From positions 1-64,000 of the forward strand of contig NZ_JAGGJW010000014.1 of the NCBI RefSeq assembly GCF_017873175.1: a DNA stretch of 64,000 bases. Direction: 5' to 3'. The stretch comes from Neorhizobium petrolearium. GTDB lineage: Bacteria > Pseudomonadota > Alphaproteobacteria > Rhizobiales > Rhizobiaceae. Below are positions 8,244 to 17,534 of this stretch, piece after piece. Under the pieces are notes generated by a model. The model was given only the letters and a program-made list of their open reading frames with translations, searched no databases and was not told the origin of the DNA. The stretch's first letter is position 1; each line of letters opens with the position of its first letter. The translations under genes and the position numbers were made by a program.

Positions 8244-9161
8244 TTGACGCTGAGACATCCGGAATACCAGTATCTCGATACGCTGGCCTACCTCCTGGAG
8301 AAGGGGGACCGAAGGATCGACCGCACCGGCGTGGGCACGCTTTCGATGTTCGGCGTGATGATGCGCTTCGATCTTTCCGATGGCAGTTTTCCCGTCTACT
8401 CGACGAAGAAGGTTTTTTGGAAGACCGCCGTCAAGGAGATGCTGTGGTTCCTGACCGGGCAGACGAATATCCGGTCGCTCCTCAGCGAGAACGTCCGCAT
8501 CTGGACGGACTGGCCGCTCGCCGCCTACCGGAAGGCGACCGGCTCGGACATCTCTCAGAAGGATTTCGAGGACAGGATTCTCGCCGATGCCGCATTTGCC
8601 GAGGAATGGGGCGATCTCGGCCCCGTCTACGGCAAGCAGTGGCGGCGCTGGAAGGGCGCGGACGGCAGGGAATACGACCAACTGGCGGAGGTGATCGACA
8701 CGCTGCGCAGGAACCCTTCAAGCCGGCGCATGCTGTTTCATGCCTGGAACGTGCCCGAACTCGACCAGATGGCGCTGCATCCCTGCCACATGACCTATCA
8801 GTTCCATGTCTCCAATATCGGCGAAGGGCGCCGTCAGAAGGTTTCGCTTCTCGTCCTGCAGCGGTCGAGCGACATGGGGCTCGGCAATCCGTTCAACGTC
8901 TGCCAGCAGGCGGCGCTGCTTGCCATGGTGGCGCAGCAAGTGGACATGACCCCGGGCGAGCTTGTGTGGGTGGGCGGCGACGTTCACCTCTACCTCGATC
9001 ATCAGGATCTCGCGAGAACGGTGCTCGAGCGGGAGCCACGGCCGTTTCCGAAACTGCGGCTGCTCCGGCGGCCGGACAGCATCGACGGGTACAGGATCGA
9101 GGATTTCGAGGTCACCGGCTATGATCCTCATCCCGCAATCGAGGCCCCGGTGGCGGTTTGA
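8244..9161 (+). CDS. thyA: Thymidylate synthase ThyA, divergent long form
   Basis: ThyA makes dTMP from dUMP using methylene-tetrahydrofolate, which yields dihydrofolate for FolA. Visible motifs are DRTGVGT (folate and phosphate binding), the RR pair in SSRRMLFHAWNV, and the active-site Cys in LHPCHMTYQFHV. The C-terminus YDPHPAIEAPVAV is also typical. The start is set at TTG 8244 with a GGAGGG-like site about 7 nt upstream; the reading frame continues upstream but without family similarity. At 305 residues it is longer than the common form of about 264, with the extra length in the small domain (about residues 85-135). The usual region RSxDxFLGxPFN reads RSSDMGLGNPFN. This suggests a divergent lineage, possibly acquired. 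Confidence 0.88.
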   Translation: MTLRHPEYQYLDTLAYLLEKGDRRIDRTGVGTLSMFGVMMRFDLSDGSFPVYSTKKVFWKTAVKEMLWFLTGQTNIRSLLSENVRIWTDWPLAAYRKATGSDISQKDFEDRILADAAFAEEWGDLGPVYGKQWRRWKGADGREYDQLAEVIDTLRRNPSSRRMLFHAWNVPELDQMALHPCHMTYQFHVSNIGEGRRQKVSLLVLQRSSDMGLGNPFNVCQQAALLAMVAQQVDMTPGELVWVGGDVHLYLDHQDLARTVLEREPRPFPKLRLLRRPDSIDGYRIEDFEVTGYDPHPAIEAPVAV

Positions 9162-9187
9162 GGATATCGCCGAGCCTGTACTGCCGA

Positions 9188-11782
9188 TCAGCCGTGCCGT
9201 CTCCGCGGCTTGCGACTCGTCTGTCCTCGGACTTTTGACCTGCGGTCCTCGCGATAGAAGAACCAACGCTTGGTGGCTTCGGAGACAGCCAGATACGACA
9301 GCGTTATCAGCAGTATGCCCAGTATGACCGGCAGAGGCGGTGGGACGAAGCCGAACCAGTCGGGTAGTGGCAGGAAGGGCAAAGCGATGGCGACAACGGC
9401 GACGGCAAAGGTCAATACCATCAGGAGGCCGGCCGGTCGGCTTCGCCAGAAGCGTTTGCGGGTCCGGATGACGAAGACGATCAGCAGTTCCGTCAGCAGC
9501 GACTCCACAAACCAGGCCGTCTGAAAAACCTGTTCCCCCGTGCGGGCGACGAGCATCAGGAATGCGAAGGTCGCCAGGTCGAAGACCGAGCTGATCAGTC
9601 CGAAGGTGATCATGAAGCGCCGCACGAAGCCGATGTCCCAATGCCGCGGCGAGCGCTTGTCCTCGATATCGACATTGTCGGTAGCGATGGCGAAGGAGGG
9701 GATATCGGAAAGGAAGTTGTTGAGCAGGATCTGCTTGGCGAGCAGCGGCAGGAAGGGCAGGACCAGCGAGGCGAAGGCCATGCTGATCATGTTGCCGAAA
9801 TTGGCGCTAGCGGTGATCGATATGTATTTCATCGTGTTGGCGAACGTCGCACGTCCGTCGTCGACGCCGCGGACGAGCACGCCGAGGTCGCGCTTCAGGA
9901 GCACCATGTCGGCGGCTTCACGCGCGACATCCACGGCGCCGTCTACGGAAATACCGATATCGGCCTCGTGCAGGGCTGCGGCGTCGTTGATGCCATCTCC
10001 GAGATAGCCGACGACGTGCCCGCGGGCGCGAAGGGCTGCGACGATCCGCTCCTTCTGATTCGGATCGATCTCGACGAACAGGTCCGTGATCCTTGCCTTT
10101 GCCGCCAGCCCGCCAGCGGTGAGACGGGAAACCTGGACTCCGGTCAGGATGCGATCCGATCTCAGCCCCACCGATGCGGCGAGATGGGCAGCGACATACC
10201 GGTTGTCGCCGGTAATCATCTTGACGGTGATGCCACGGGCTTGAAGATCTTTCAGGGATTCTTTGACGCCCTGTTTCGGCGGATCGAGAAACAGGAGGAA
10301 GCCTTCCAGCCTCAGCGCGGTTTCAGCATCCCGGCCATAGCGTTGCTGAGAGGGTAGGCGGCGTGTCGCGATGGCGAGCACCCGGTAACCCTGTTCGCCC
10401 CAGGTGCGGAAGCTCTCTTCGAGAGGAGCTCGCCGCTCCGCGGTGAGCGGCTGTTCGCCGCATGCTGTCCGCAACGTGCTACATATCTCAAGCACATTGG
10501 CAACCGCGCCCTTGCAGATCAGTATCGTTTCTTGTTCCGGCGATTTTATGATGACGGAAAGGCGCTTGCGGATGAAATCGTAGGGGACTTCGTCGCATTT
10601 CCGGAAGGATTTCTCCGGCGCCTCCGTCATCGGCGCCGCGACGATCGCTTCATCCAGCGGGTTGGCCATGCCGCTCTGGAAGGCGGCATTGAGACGGGCC
10701 AGCCGGAGGATCTCACTCGAAGGACGCCCCTCGGTGTCCATCCAGGCGTCCAGATGGATCAGCCCCTCGGTGAGCGTACCGGTCTTGTCGGTACACAGGA
10801 TGTCGATGCTGCCGAGGTTCTCGATTGCCTCCAGCCTGCGGACGATGACGCCGTTTTCGGCCATCCGCCGTGCGCCTCGGGCAAGCGTCACGCTGATGAT
10901 CGCCGGCAGGAGTTCCGGTGTCAGGCCGACGGCGAGAGCCAGCGAGAAGAGGACGGAATCGATGAGCGGCCTGCCGAGGGAGGCGTTGGCGAAGAAGACG
11001 ACGATGACCATGACGAACATGATCTCGGTGACCAGCACCCCGAAGCGGCGGATGCCTCGCGCGAACTCCGTCTCCGGAACCTGCCGTTCGAGGCTTGCGG
11101 CGATCGAGGCGAACTCCGTGCGGGGGCCGGTGCGGGTCACCAGAACGGAGGCGGTGCCGCTGCGCACCGATGTTCCGGCGAAGACGGCATTGTTGCGCCG
11201 GATGAGCGGCGCATCCGCCTCGGCAAGGCCCGGCATCTTGACGACGGGGAACGTCTCTCCGGTCAGCACGGCCTCGCTGACATTGACGTCCCGCGCTTCG
11301 AGGATCCTGCCGTCGGCGGGGATCAGGCTTCCGGCGGAAAGACGAAGGATATCGCCGGGAACCACCTCGCTTGCGTTGATAGTCCTCTCGGCACCGTCGC
11401 GGAGCGCCGCCGTCGTGCGGGTCAGGCGTAGCCGGAGCGTCTCCATTGCCCGGGATGCCGAAAACTCCTGCAGGAAGCCGAGCACGCAGCTTCCCAGAAC
11501 GATCAGCGTGATGATGATTGCTTCATGCGCTTCGCCGACCGCTGCGGAAATCGCCGCCGCACCGATCAGGATCAGCACAAGCGGGCTGCGAAACTGCCGG
11601 ATGAAAACCTTGAACGCCGAATCGTGCCCGTTTTCGGTGAGCGCATTCGGGCCTGCGCTCTTCAGCCTGGCGGCCGCCTCCGACGTGGAAAGGCCGTCTT
11701 TCGAGCTGGCCAATCCCTTCAGCAGCGCGTCCACGTCTGCCGACCAGTATGTCCCCAATTCATCGTTCGCGGACATTGCCAT
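9188..11782 (-). CDS. MgtA-like magnesium/cation P-type ATPase (P3B type)
   Basis: This P-type ATPase has 864 residues. It has an N-terminal cytoplasmic segment with a cation-ATPase N domain, the actuator TGET motif (about 174-177), the membrane motif GLTPELLP (about 286-293) resembling MgtA GLTPEMLP rather than the Ca pump PEGLP, the phosphorylation site DKTGTLT (332-338), the hinge GDGINDAAAL, and a six-helix C-terminal membrane part. By family it would import Mg2+ across the inner membrane, but the ion is inferred. Its start lies 9 nt after the stop of the ABC permease gene, so it is the last gene of the four-gene operon headed by the FNR/FixK-type box at 16866. It converges on thyA. Confidence 0.82.
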   Translation of the reverse strand: MAMSANDELGTYWSADVDALLKGLASSKDGLSTSEAAARLKSAGPNALTENGHDSAFKVFIRQFRSPLVLILIGAAAISAAVGEAHEAIIITLIVLGSCVLGFLQEFSASRAMETLRLRLTRTTAALRDGAERTINASEVVPGDILRLSAGSLIPADGRILEARDVNVSEAVLTGETFPVVKMPGLAEADAPLIRRNNAVFAGTSVRSGTASVLVTRTGPRTEFASIAASLERQVPETEFARGIRRFGVLVTEIMFVMVIVVFFANASLGRPLIDSVLFSLALAVGLTPELLPAIISVTLARGARRMAENGVIVRRLEAIENLGSIDILCTDKTGTLTEGLIHLDAWMDTEGRPSSEILRLARLNAAFQSGMANPLDEAIVAAPMTEAPEKSFRKCDEVPYDFIRKRLSVIIKSPEQETILICKGAVANVLEICSTLRTACGEQPLTAERRAPLEESFRTWGEQGYRVLAIATRRLPSQQRYGRDAETALRLEGFLLFLDPPKQGVKESLKDLQARGITVKMITGDNRYVAAHLAASVGLRSDRILTGVQVSRLTAGGLAAKARITDLFVEIDPNQKERIVAALRARGHVVGYLGDGINDAAALHEADIGISVDGAVDVAREAADMVLLKRDLGVLVRGVDDGRATFANTMKYISITASANFGNMISMAFASLVLPFLPLLAKQILLNNFLSDIPSFAIATDNVDIEDKRSPRHWDIGFVRRFMITFGLISSVFDLATFAFLMLVARTGEQVFQTAWFVESLLTELLIVFVIRTRKRFWRSRPAGLLMVLTFAVAVVAIALPFLPLPDWFGFVPPPLPVILGILLITLSYLAVSEATKRWFFYREDRRSKVRGQTSRKPRRRHG

Positions 11783-11791
11783 CTACTACCG

Positions 11792-12904
11792 TCACTTGAG
11801 CGACCGTCGGAAGCCGCGGTGCGAAAATGTGAACAGAACGGTTGCGATCCCGGTGAGCCAGGCAAGCTGCGGCCAGACGACCGAAAGGCCGGCGCCCCGA
11901 TAGAGGATCGCCTGGGCCATCAGGACGAAATGCGTGTTGGGGGCGGCGAGCATGATCGTCTGGATGACTTCCGGCATGCTTTCGCGCGGCGTCGTCGCGC
12001 CTGACAGGATCTGCAGCGGAATGAGGACGAGGATCAGAAGCAGCCCGAACTGCGGCATCGATCCCGCGACCGTGGCAAGCGCGATGCCGAGCGCGGTGGT
12101 CGCGAGAAGATGCAGTGCGGCTCCCGCCATGAAGAGCGCCAGCGACCCTTCGATCGGGACCTGCAGAAGGACCTGCACGACGAGCACGAGCGACAACAGC
12201 GTGGCGACGAAGACGACAAGGCCCATCGACCAGACCTTGGCCAGCATGATCTCCAGCGGCGTTACCGGCATCACCAGAAGGTGCTCGATGGTTCCATGCT
12301 CGCGTTCGCGGATGAGGGCCGTGCCGGTGAGGATGATCGACAGCATGGTGACATGATCGATGACGGTCATCACCGAGGCGAACCATGTCTGGTTGAGTTC
12401 CGGGTTGAACCGGGATCGGAGCGTCAGGGCGACGTCCGGTGTCTGCGAAACCGTGTTCGATCGCACGAAGTCGGAGACTTCCGTGGTCACGATGCTCTGC
12501 ACGTAGCCGGAACCGGAAAATGCCTGGGTCATGCGGGTAGCGTCGACATTGAGCTGGATGACCGGCGCCTTGCCGGCGATCAGGTCGCTCTGGAAATTCG
12601 GCGGGATATCGAGCGCGAACGTGTCGGTGCCGGCATCCATCCGGGCGTCCATCTCTTGCGCCGTGATCATCGACGGCTGCTTGAAATAGGGGCTCAGGAA
12701 GGTATCGGCGATGCGGCGCGAGAGCGGCGAGTTGTCTTCGTCGACGATCGCGATCGGCGCATTGTTCAGGGTCTCCGGCACCGCTTTCGCTTCGGTATAG
12801 ACGGCGATGGTGAAGGCATAGATGATCAACCCGATGAGGATGGGGTCGCGCAGCAGGCCGCGCAGTTCCTTGATGCCGAGATGGAAGATGGTGCCGGGCC
12901 GCAT
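11792..12904 (-). CDS. yhhJ: ABC-2 type permease, YhhJ/YbhR-like
   Basis: This is a 370-residue ABC-2 family membrane protein with one N-terminal helix (about residues 22-40), a large extracytoplasmic domain, and five C-terminal helices with the conserved REREHGTIEHLLVMPVTPLEI loop. It is the third part of the HlyD-RbbA-YhhJ type exporter encoded here. The ATG at 12904 lies only 2 nt after the rbbA-like stop, so translation is coupled. The reading frame stays open much further upstream but overlaps rbbA out of frame and has no similarity there. The substrate is unknown. Confidence 0.85.
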   Translation of the reverse strand: MRPGTIFHLGIKELRGLLRDPILIGLIIYAFTIAVYTEAKAVPETLNNAPIAIVDEDNSPLSRRIADTFLSPYFKQPSMITAQEMDARMDAGTDTFALDIPPNFQSDLIAGKAPVIQLNVDATRMTQAFSGSGYVQSIVTTEVSDFVRSNTVSQTPDVALTLRSRFNPELNQTWFASVMTVIDHVTMLSIILTGTALIREREHGTIEHLLVMPVTPLEIMLAKVWSMGLVVFVATLLSLVLVVQVLLQVPIEGSLALFMAGAALHLLATTALGIALATVAGSMPQFGLLLILVLIPLQILSGATTPRESMPEVIQTIMLAAPNTHFVLMAQAILYRGAGLSVVWPQLAWLTGIATVLFTFSHRGFRRSLK

Positions 12905-12906
12905 CG

Positions 12907-15651
12907 TCACTTCGCCTGTTTCTTGAGGAGGACGGCCGCCGCCGCGATGAGCAGCGGGCCCGCGATCACGAGCGGCAGGAAGGCGCTGCCGAGGCTTTCG
13001 AAGGCCAGCCCCTTCGAAAAGGTGCCGCGCGAGATGATGTTGAAATAGGTCGTCGGATAGATCCGGCCGATGAAGGCGCCGAAACCCTGCAGCGACGAGA
13101 CGGGATCGATCATGCCCGAGAACTGCACGGCGGGAATGATGGTCATCAGCGTGGTGCCGAAGATCGCGGCGATCTGGCTCGAGATGAAGCTGGAGACCAG
13201 GAGACCGAAGGCCGTCGAGAAGGCGACGTAGAGGAAGGCGGCCACCGCGAACGTCAGGAGGCTGCCCGTAAACGGCACATGAAAGACGAGGATGGCAAAG
13301 AGCCAGAGCAGCACCGCATTGGCCATGCCGAGCGCCAGATAGGGGAGCTGCTTGCCCAGCAGGAATTCGAGTTTCGTGACGGGTGTCACATAGAAATTCA
13401 CGATCGAGCCGAGTTCTTTTTCCCTGACGACCGAAAGGGCGGCGAGCATGGCCGGGATCAGGAGCAGAAGCAGCGGGATCACCGCCGGCACCATGGCGAT
13501 CAGGCTTTCTATGCCGGGATTGTAGCGGAAACGCGTTTCGATGGAGAAGGCCGATGAGGCCGCGTCGCCGTAGATCTCGCGTGCATGCCGGGCGATCCAG
13601 AGCGAGTGCATGCCCTGGACATAGCCCCGGGTCGTCTCCGCCCGCTGCGGCATGGCGCCGTCGATCCATGCGCCGACTTCCACGTCATTGCCGCGGGCGA
13701 CGTGTTCGGCAAAGCCCGGCGGTATCTCGATCGCGAGCTTCAGCGAACCATTGCGCATGCGCCTGTCGAGATCGTTGTAGTCTTCCAGCGGTGGCTGCTC
13801 GATGAAGTAGCGTGAGCCGGCGATATCGGCGACATAGTCCCGGCTCGTCACGGTGTCGTCTCGGTCGAGGGCTGCGAATGTCAGGTTCTCCACGTCCATG
13901 TTGATGCCGTAGCCGACGACAAACATCAGGATTACGCTGCCGATCAGGGCCAGCGTGGCGCGGATCGGATCGCGGCGCACTTCGAGCGCTTCCCTCCGGC
14001 TGAAGCTCAGGACGCGGCGCAGATCGAAGAGCCGCCGATACCCGCCGCTTGAGAAGGCGGGCGTCTGCCCGGGCTCGACCTGCGGTTCCTCCGGGAGGGG
14101 CGCCGGTTCGCTGATCGCATCCTCCAGATAGCTGATGAAAGCCTCTTCCAGCGTTGCAGCCTTGCGGCTGTCGCGGATCGCATCCGGCGTATCGCTCACG
14201 AGCACCTTGCCGGCATGCATCAGCGATATGCGGTCGCAGCGCTCTGCCTCGTTCATGAAATGGGTGGAGATGAAGATCGTCACCTGGTCCTTGCGGGACA
14301 GCTCGATCAGCATCGCCCAGAGCTCGTCCCTGGCGATGGGATCGACGCCGGATGTCGGCTCGTCGAGGATCAGCACTTCCGGCGAATGGACGAGCGCCAC
14401 GGCGAGCGAAAGCCGCTGCCGGATGCCGAGCGGCAGGGCATCGGGCAGCGAATCCATGACGTCGAGCAACTGGAATCGCCGGCCCATTTCCTCGATGCGA
14501 GCGGGAATAGTCTCAGGGGGCAGTTGGAAGAGGCGCGCATGCAGGTCGAGGTTCTGCCGGACGGTGAGTTCCGTGTAGAGCGAGAAGGCCTGCGACATGT
14601 AGCCGACACGCCTGCGGATATCCATGTCGCGCGGGTCGACCTGCTTGCCGAAGAGCTTGGCGGTTCCCTCGCTGGCCGGCAGCAGGCCGGTCAGCATCTT
14701 CATCGTCGTGGTCTTGCCGCAGCCGTTGGAGCCGAGAAAGCCGAAGATCTCGCCGCGGCGAATTCGGAAGCTGACATTGTCGACGGCGGTGAAATCGCCG
14801 AAGCGCATGGTAAGCCCTTCCGCCTCGATGGCGAAGTCCGAGTCGCCGAAGGACGGCGGAAGCCGTTCCACCGAATGGTGTGCGGCCCGCACCTCCTCGG
14901 GCAACAGCGCGATGAATGCCTCATCGAGCGAAGAGGCCCCGGTATGGGCGAGGATTTCGTCGGGAGTGCCGGTGGCGAGCACCTTTCCGGCATCCATGGC
15001 CGCCAGCCAGTCGAAACGCGCTGCCTCTTCCATATAGGCGGTGGCGACCATGACGCTCAATTGCGGGCGTTCGGCCCGGATGTCGTCGATGAGATTCCAG
15101 AACTGTCGGCGCGACAACGGATCGACGCCGGTCGTCGGTTCGTCCAGAATCAAGAGGTCGGGATCATGGAGGAGGGAGCAGCAGAGACTGAGCTTCTGCT
15201 TCATCCCACCCGAAAGATTGCCGGCCGGCCGGTCTTCGAAACCGGCAAGACCGGTTCGCCTCAGGAGCATGCGGATACGGTACTCCCGTTCCTCCTTTCG
15301 CTGTCCGAAAAGGCTTCCGAAGAAATCGGCATTTTCGAACACCGACAGCGTTGGATAAAGATTGCGGCCCAGCCCCTGGGGCATGTAGGCGACTGCCGGG
15401 CAGACGCGACTGCGATGGCCGCTGCTGCGCATGTCGCCGCCCAGGGCCAGCACATCGCCTTTCTGGATCTTGCGCGCGCCGGCCACCAGGGAAAGAAGGG
15501 TGGACTTGCCGACACCGTCCGGTCCGATGAAGCCGACCATCCGACCTTCGGGGATATCCAGCGAGACGCCGTCGAGTGCGGTCGTCTTGCCATACGTATG
15601 AACTACATCCTTCAATCGCGCGACATAAGCAGGTTCCGCCGGATCAGCCAT
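12907..15651 (-). CDS. rbbA: RbbA-like ABC transporter: two ATPase domains fused to a permease
   Basis: This 914-residue protein has the full RbbA/YhiH layout. ATPase domain 1 has Walker A GPDGVGKST (about 43-51), signature LSGG (about 146) and DEPTTG. ATPase domain 2 has GSNGCGKTTT (about 307-316), a degenerate signature LPLGIRQR and DEPTSG. A C-terminal ABC-2 permease starts near residue 550, with an extracytoplasmic domain and a helix bundle containing VREKELGSIVNFYVTPV. E. coli RbbA is reported to bind ribosomes and carry ribosome-stimulated ATPase activity, yet its architecture is that of an exporter subunit. The operon order yhiI-rbbA-yhhJ is the same as in enterobacteria. The start ATG is 12 nt after the yhiI-like stop. 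Confidence 0.88.
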   Translation of the reverse strand: MADPAEPAYVARLKDVVHTYGKTTALDGVSLDIPEGRMVGFIGPDGVGKSTLLSLVAGARKIQKGDVLALGGDMRSSGHRSRVCPAVAYMPQGLGRNLYPTLSVFENADFFGSLFGQRKEEREYRIRMLLRRTGLAGFEDRPAGNLSGGMKQKLSLCCSLLHDPDLLILDEPTTGVDPLSRRQFWNLIDDIRAERPQLSVMVATAYMEEAARFDWLAAMDAGKVLATGTPDEILAHTGASSLDEAFIALLPEEVRAAHHSVERLPPSFGDSDFAIEAEGLTMRFGDFTAVDNVSFRIRRGEIFGFLGSNGCGKTTTMKMLTGLLPASEGTAKLFGKQVDPRDMDIRRRVGYMSQAFSLYTELTVRQNLDLHARLFQLPPETIPARIEEMGRRFQLLDVMDSLPDALPLGIRQRLSLAVALVHSPEVLILDEPTSGVDPIARDELWAMLIELSRKDQVTIFISTHFMNEAERCDRISLMHAGKVLVSDTPDAIRDSRKAATLEEAFISYLEDAISEPAPLPEEPQVEPGQTPAFSSGGYRRLFDLRRVLSFSRREALEVRRDPIRATLALIGSVILMFVVGYGINMDVENLTFAALDRDDTVTSRDYVADIAGSRYFIEQPPLEDYNDLDRRMRNGSLKLAIEIPPGFAEHVARGNDVEVGAWIDGAMPQRAETTRGYVQGMHSLWIARHAREIYGDAASSAFSIETRFRYNPGIESLIAMVPAVIPLLLLLIPAMLAALSVVREKELGSIVNFYVTPVTKLEFLLGKQLPYLALGMANAVLLWLFAILVFHVPFTGSLLTFAVAAFLYVAFSTAFGLLVSSFISSQIAAIFGTTLMTIIPAVQFSGMIDPVSSLQGFGAFIGRIYPTTYFNIISRGTFSKGLAFESLGSAFLPLVIAGPLLIAAAAVLLKKQAK

Positions 15652-15663
15652 GGCAAGATGCTC

Positions 15664-16734
15664 CTATGGGGCGAGCGGTTGGGAAAGAGCGGCAGGCCAT
15701 CGGGCATTGGCATCGATCTTGACATAGGCTCGGCCGGGGAGGCCTGTCTTTACCTGTGCGACATATTTCTGCAGCAGTTCCTTCGGCACTTGCGCCCGAA
15801 GACGGAACGTCAGCTTCTGGCGCTCTTCCTCGGTTTCCACCGTCTTCGGCGTAAACTGGGCTACATCGGACAGGAAGGATATGTGGGCAGGAATGACATA
15901 TTGGGGGGCTGCATCGAGAACGATGCGCGCCTCGCTGCCGATTGCCGTGCGACCGGCATCGGCGGTCGGGAGGAAGAAGGTCATGTAAACGTCGCTGATG
16001 TCCAGCATGTTGAGGACACGGCCCCCGGCAGCAACGACCTCGCCGGGTCTTGCAACCAGATACTGGACCCGGCCGCTGCGGGGTGCCTTCAGCTCGGAAT
16101 CGCGCAGATCGGCCTCGATTCTCGCGATCGTCGCCTGTGCGGCTTCAACGGAGGCTTCCGCATCCACCACCTGGGACTGCGCGGCGCCGATTGCTGCGTC
16201 GGTCGCGGCGAGTTGCGCCTTGGCGGCGGCGACGGCGGCCCTGGCGGTCTCGACGCGGGCGCGGTCATCATCCAAGGTCTGTTCGGAAACGGTACCGCTG
16301 CGTGAAAGCTGCTCGCTGCGAGCGAACTTCTTCTGAGCTGATTGAAGCTCCACTTCGTTCTGCGCAACGGTTGCCGCCGCCGCTTCCTTCTCCGCCTGCC
16401 GCTGGGTGACGAGGCTTTTCGCCGTGTCGATGCCGATCTTGGCCCTGGCCAGTTGCGCTTCCGCTTCGCGCTTCTCGGCGGCAAGCTGTTCGATGTCCAT
16501 GCGAGCGACGACCTGGCCGACCTCGACGAAATCGCCCTCCTTGACGAGCACGTCGGTCAGGCGTCCGGCCGTGCGCGCCGCAATGTCGATTTCGGTCGCT
16601 TCGATGCGCCCGTTGCCGCTTGCGATACCCTGCATGGCCTGCGCGGCATTGCGGTCCTGGACATATTTCCAGCCCAGGACGCCGGCGGCTACGACGACCG
16701 CGAGGACCGCGGCGATTTTTCCGGTGCGATTCAA
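15664..16734 (-). CDS. yhiI: HlyD-family periplasmic adaptor, YhiI-like
   Basis: This is a membrane-fusion protein of about 356 residues. It has an N-terminal membrane anchor (IAAVLAVVVAAGVLGW), a split lipoyl/barrel domain (GRIEATEIDIAARTAGR; later APRSGRVQYLVARPGEVV) and a long central coiled-coil rich in Ala, Gln and Glu. It would connect the RbbA/YhhJ pump to the outer envelope. The TTG at 16734 (LNRTGKIAA) is chosen. An in-frame TTG at 16866 also exists, but it overlaps the regulatory box and would lie upstream of the expected transcription start, and no other start codon lies between them. It is the first gene of a four-gene operon that ends with the MgtA-like ATPase. Confidence 0.83.
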   Translation of the reverse strand: MNRTGKIAAVLAVVVAAGVLGWKYVQDRNAAQAMQGIASGNGRIEATEIDIAARTAGRLTDVLVKEGDFVEVGQVVARMDIEQLAAEKREAEAQLARAKIGIDTAKSLVTQRQAEKEAAAATVAQNEVELQSAQKKFARSEQLSRSGTVSEQTLDDDRARVETARAAVAAAKAQLAATDAAIGAAQSQVVDAEASVEAAQATIARIEADLRDSELKAPRSGRVQYLVARPGEVVAAGGRVLNMLDISDVYMTFFLPTADAGRTAIGSEARIVLDAAPQYVIPAHISFLSDVAQFTPKTVETEEERQKLTFRLRAQVPKELLQKYVAQVKTGLPGRAYVKIDANARWPAALSQPLAP

Positions 16735-16865
16735 GATGCGGCTCCATTTCGGATGGGTTGCGGTTCTGTTCGGAAACTTCGGTGCATGGCTTTCGATCTG
16801 CCAACGCTCCTCTGCTCCGTCTGCCGGCGGCTCGCTTTTGATTGCCCCGGACGGGTTCGGCAACA

Positions 16866-16879
16866 TTGATAAGGATCAA
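16866..16879. promoter_or_regulatory. FNR/FixK-type box, perfect
   Basis: TTGAT-AAGG-ATCAA is a perfect FNR-type palindrome. It lies 132 bp before the chosen yhiI-like start, so a class II promoter would start transcription near 16831 toward the four-gene export/ATPase operon. Confidence 0.7.
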
Positions 16880-16894
16880 GAAGATATGTGAAAC

Positions 16895-17368
16895 TCACGC
16901 GCTCTTGTTCCTCCGCCCGGAGAAGTCGTCCAGAATCGAGGCCTGACCTTTCAATATCTTCCGCTGTGCCTGGTCGAGGCGGAACCAGGCGATCCGATCC
17001 ACCTCCGGGAATTGTTGGAGACGTCCTGAATGCGGCGGCCATTCCAGCGAGAACATATTGCTGACGATGCGATTTTGATCGATCGGAGGATTCGCCTCGA
17101 CCGACCAGACCAGAACCTTCTTGCCACCCGGCTGACGGTATTCACCGAGCCACTGGAATGGTCCTTCGACGGTCTCGCCGATTTCCTCGGCGGTCTCCCG
17201 GATGGCCGCACCGAGTTCGTCCTCGCCTTCTTCCACCATGCCTTTGGGGACAGACCAGGCTCCTTCGTCCTTGCGCGCCCAGAACGGGCCGCCCGGATGC
17301 ACCAGAAGAATTTCAGGTTCTCCCTCCGAATACCGGAATATCAGGAGACCGGCGCTGCGTTTCGGCAT
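16895..17368 (-). CDS. Nudix hydrolase
   Basis: This is a 157-residue Nudix-family pyrophosphohydrolase. The Nudix box is complete: GMVEEGEDELGAAIRETAEEIG, matching G-x5-E-x7-REUxEExGU in spacing and key residues (about residues 45-67). The protein begins RSAGLLIFRYSEGEPEILLVHPGGPFW, like the bis(nucleosyl)-polyphosphate or NTP-type house-cleaning enzymes. The substrate is unknown. ATG 17368 is used because a GGGGAG sits about 9 nt upstream. The gene is divergent from usp, and the FNR-like box between them could serve both. The FNR box of the next operon lies between its stop and yhiI. Confidence 0.85.
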   Translation of the reverse strand: MPKRSAGLLIFRYSEGEPEILLVHPGGPFWARKDEGAWSVPKGMVEEGEDELGAAIRETAEEIGETVEGPFQWLGEYRQPGGKKVLVWSVEANPPIDQNRIVSNMFSLEWPPHSGRLQQFPEVDRIAWFRLDQAQRKILKGQASILDDFSGRRNKSA

Positions 17369-17448
17369 GGTGACCAACTCCCCGTGACAGAGCGGCTGAG
17401 ACCGGTCAGGCTCGGCCGCTCCATGTTGAAGATTTCCGCCCGCGGTAT

Positions 17449-17462
17449 TTGATAAAGATCAT
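17449..17462. promoter_or_regulatory. FNR/FixK-type box, one mismatch
   Basis: TTGAT-AAAG-ATCAT differs from a perfect FNR palindrome at the last base. Its centre is about 80 bp before the usp ATG and about 88 bp before the Nudix ATG, so it is placed to act in both directions. Confidence 0.55.
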
Positions 17463-17534
17463 CGTTGCCGGGCAAGTGCCTGACTAGGCTGCAATTCATC
17501 GGGTCAATCAAGACCGATTTAGAGGAGGCATGTC

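Noticed and set aside
12905..13669. Long in-frame extension of the YhhJ-like permease upstream of 12904
   Set aside because: It overlaps the rbbA-like gene out of frame and has no membrane or family pattern; ATG 12904 is the start.
16735..16866. Upstream TTG start for the YhiI-like protein at 16866
   Set aside because: It overlaps the regulatory box, would lie before the expected transcription start, and the added residues do not resemble the family.
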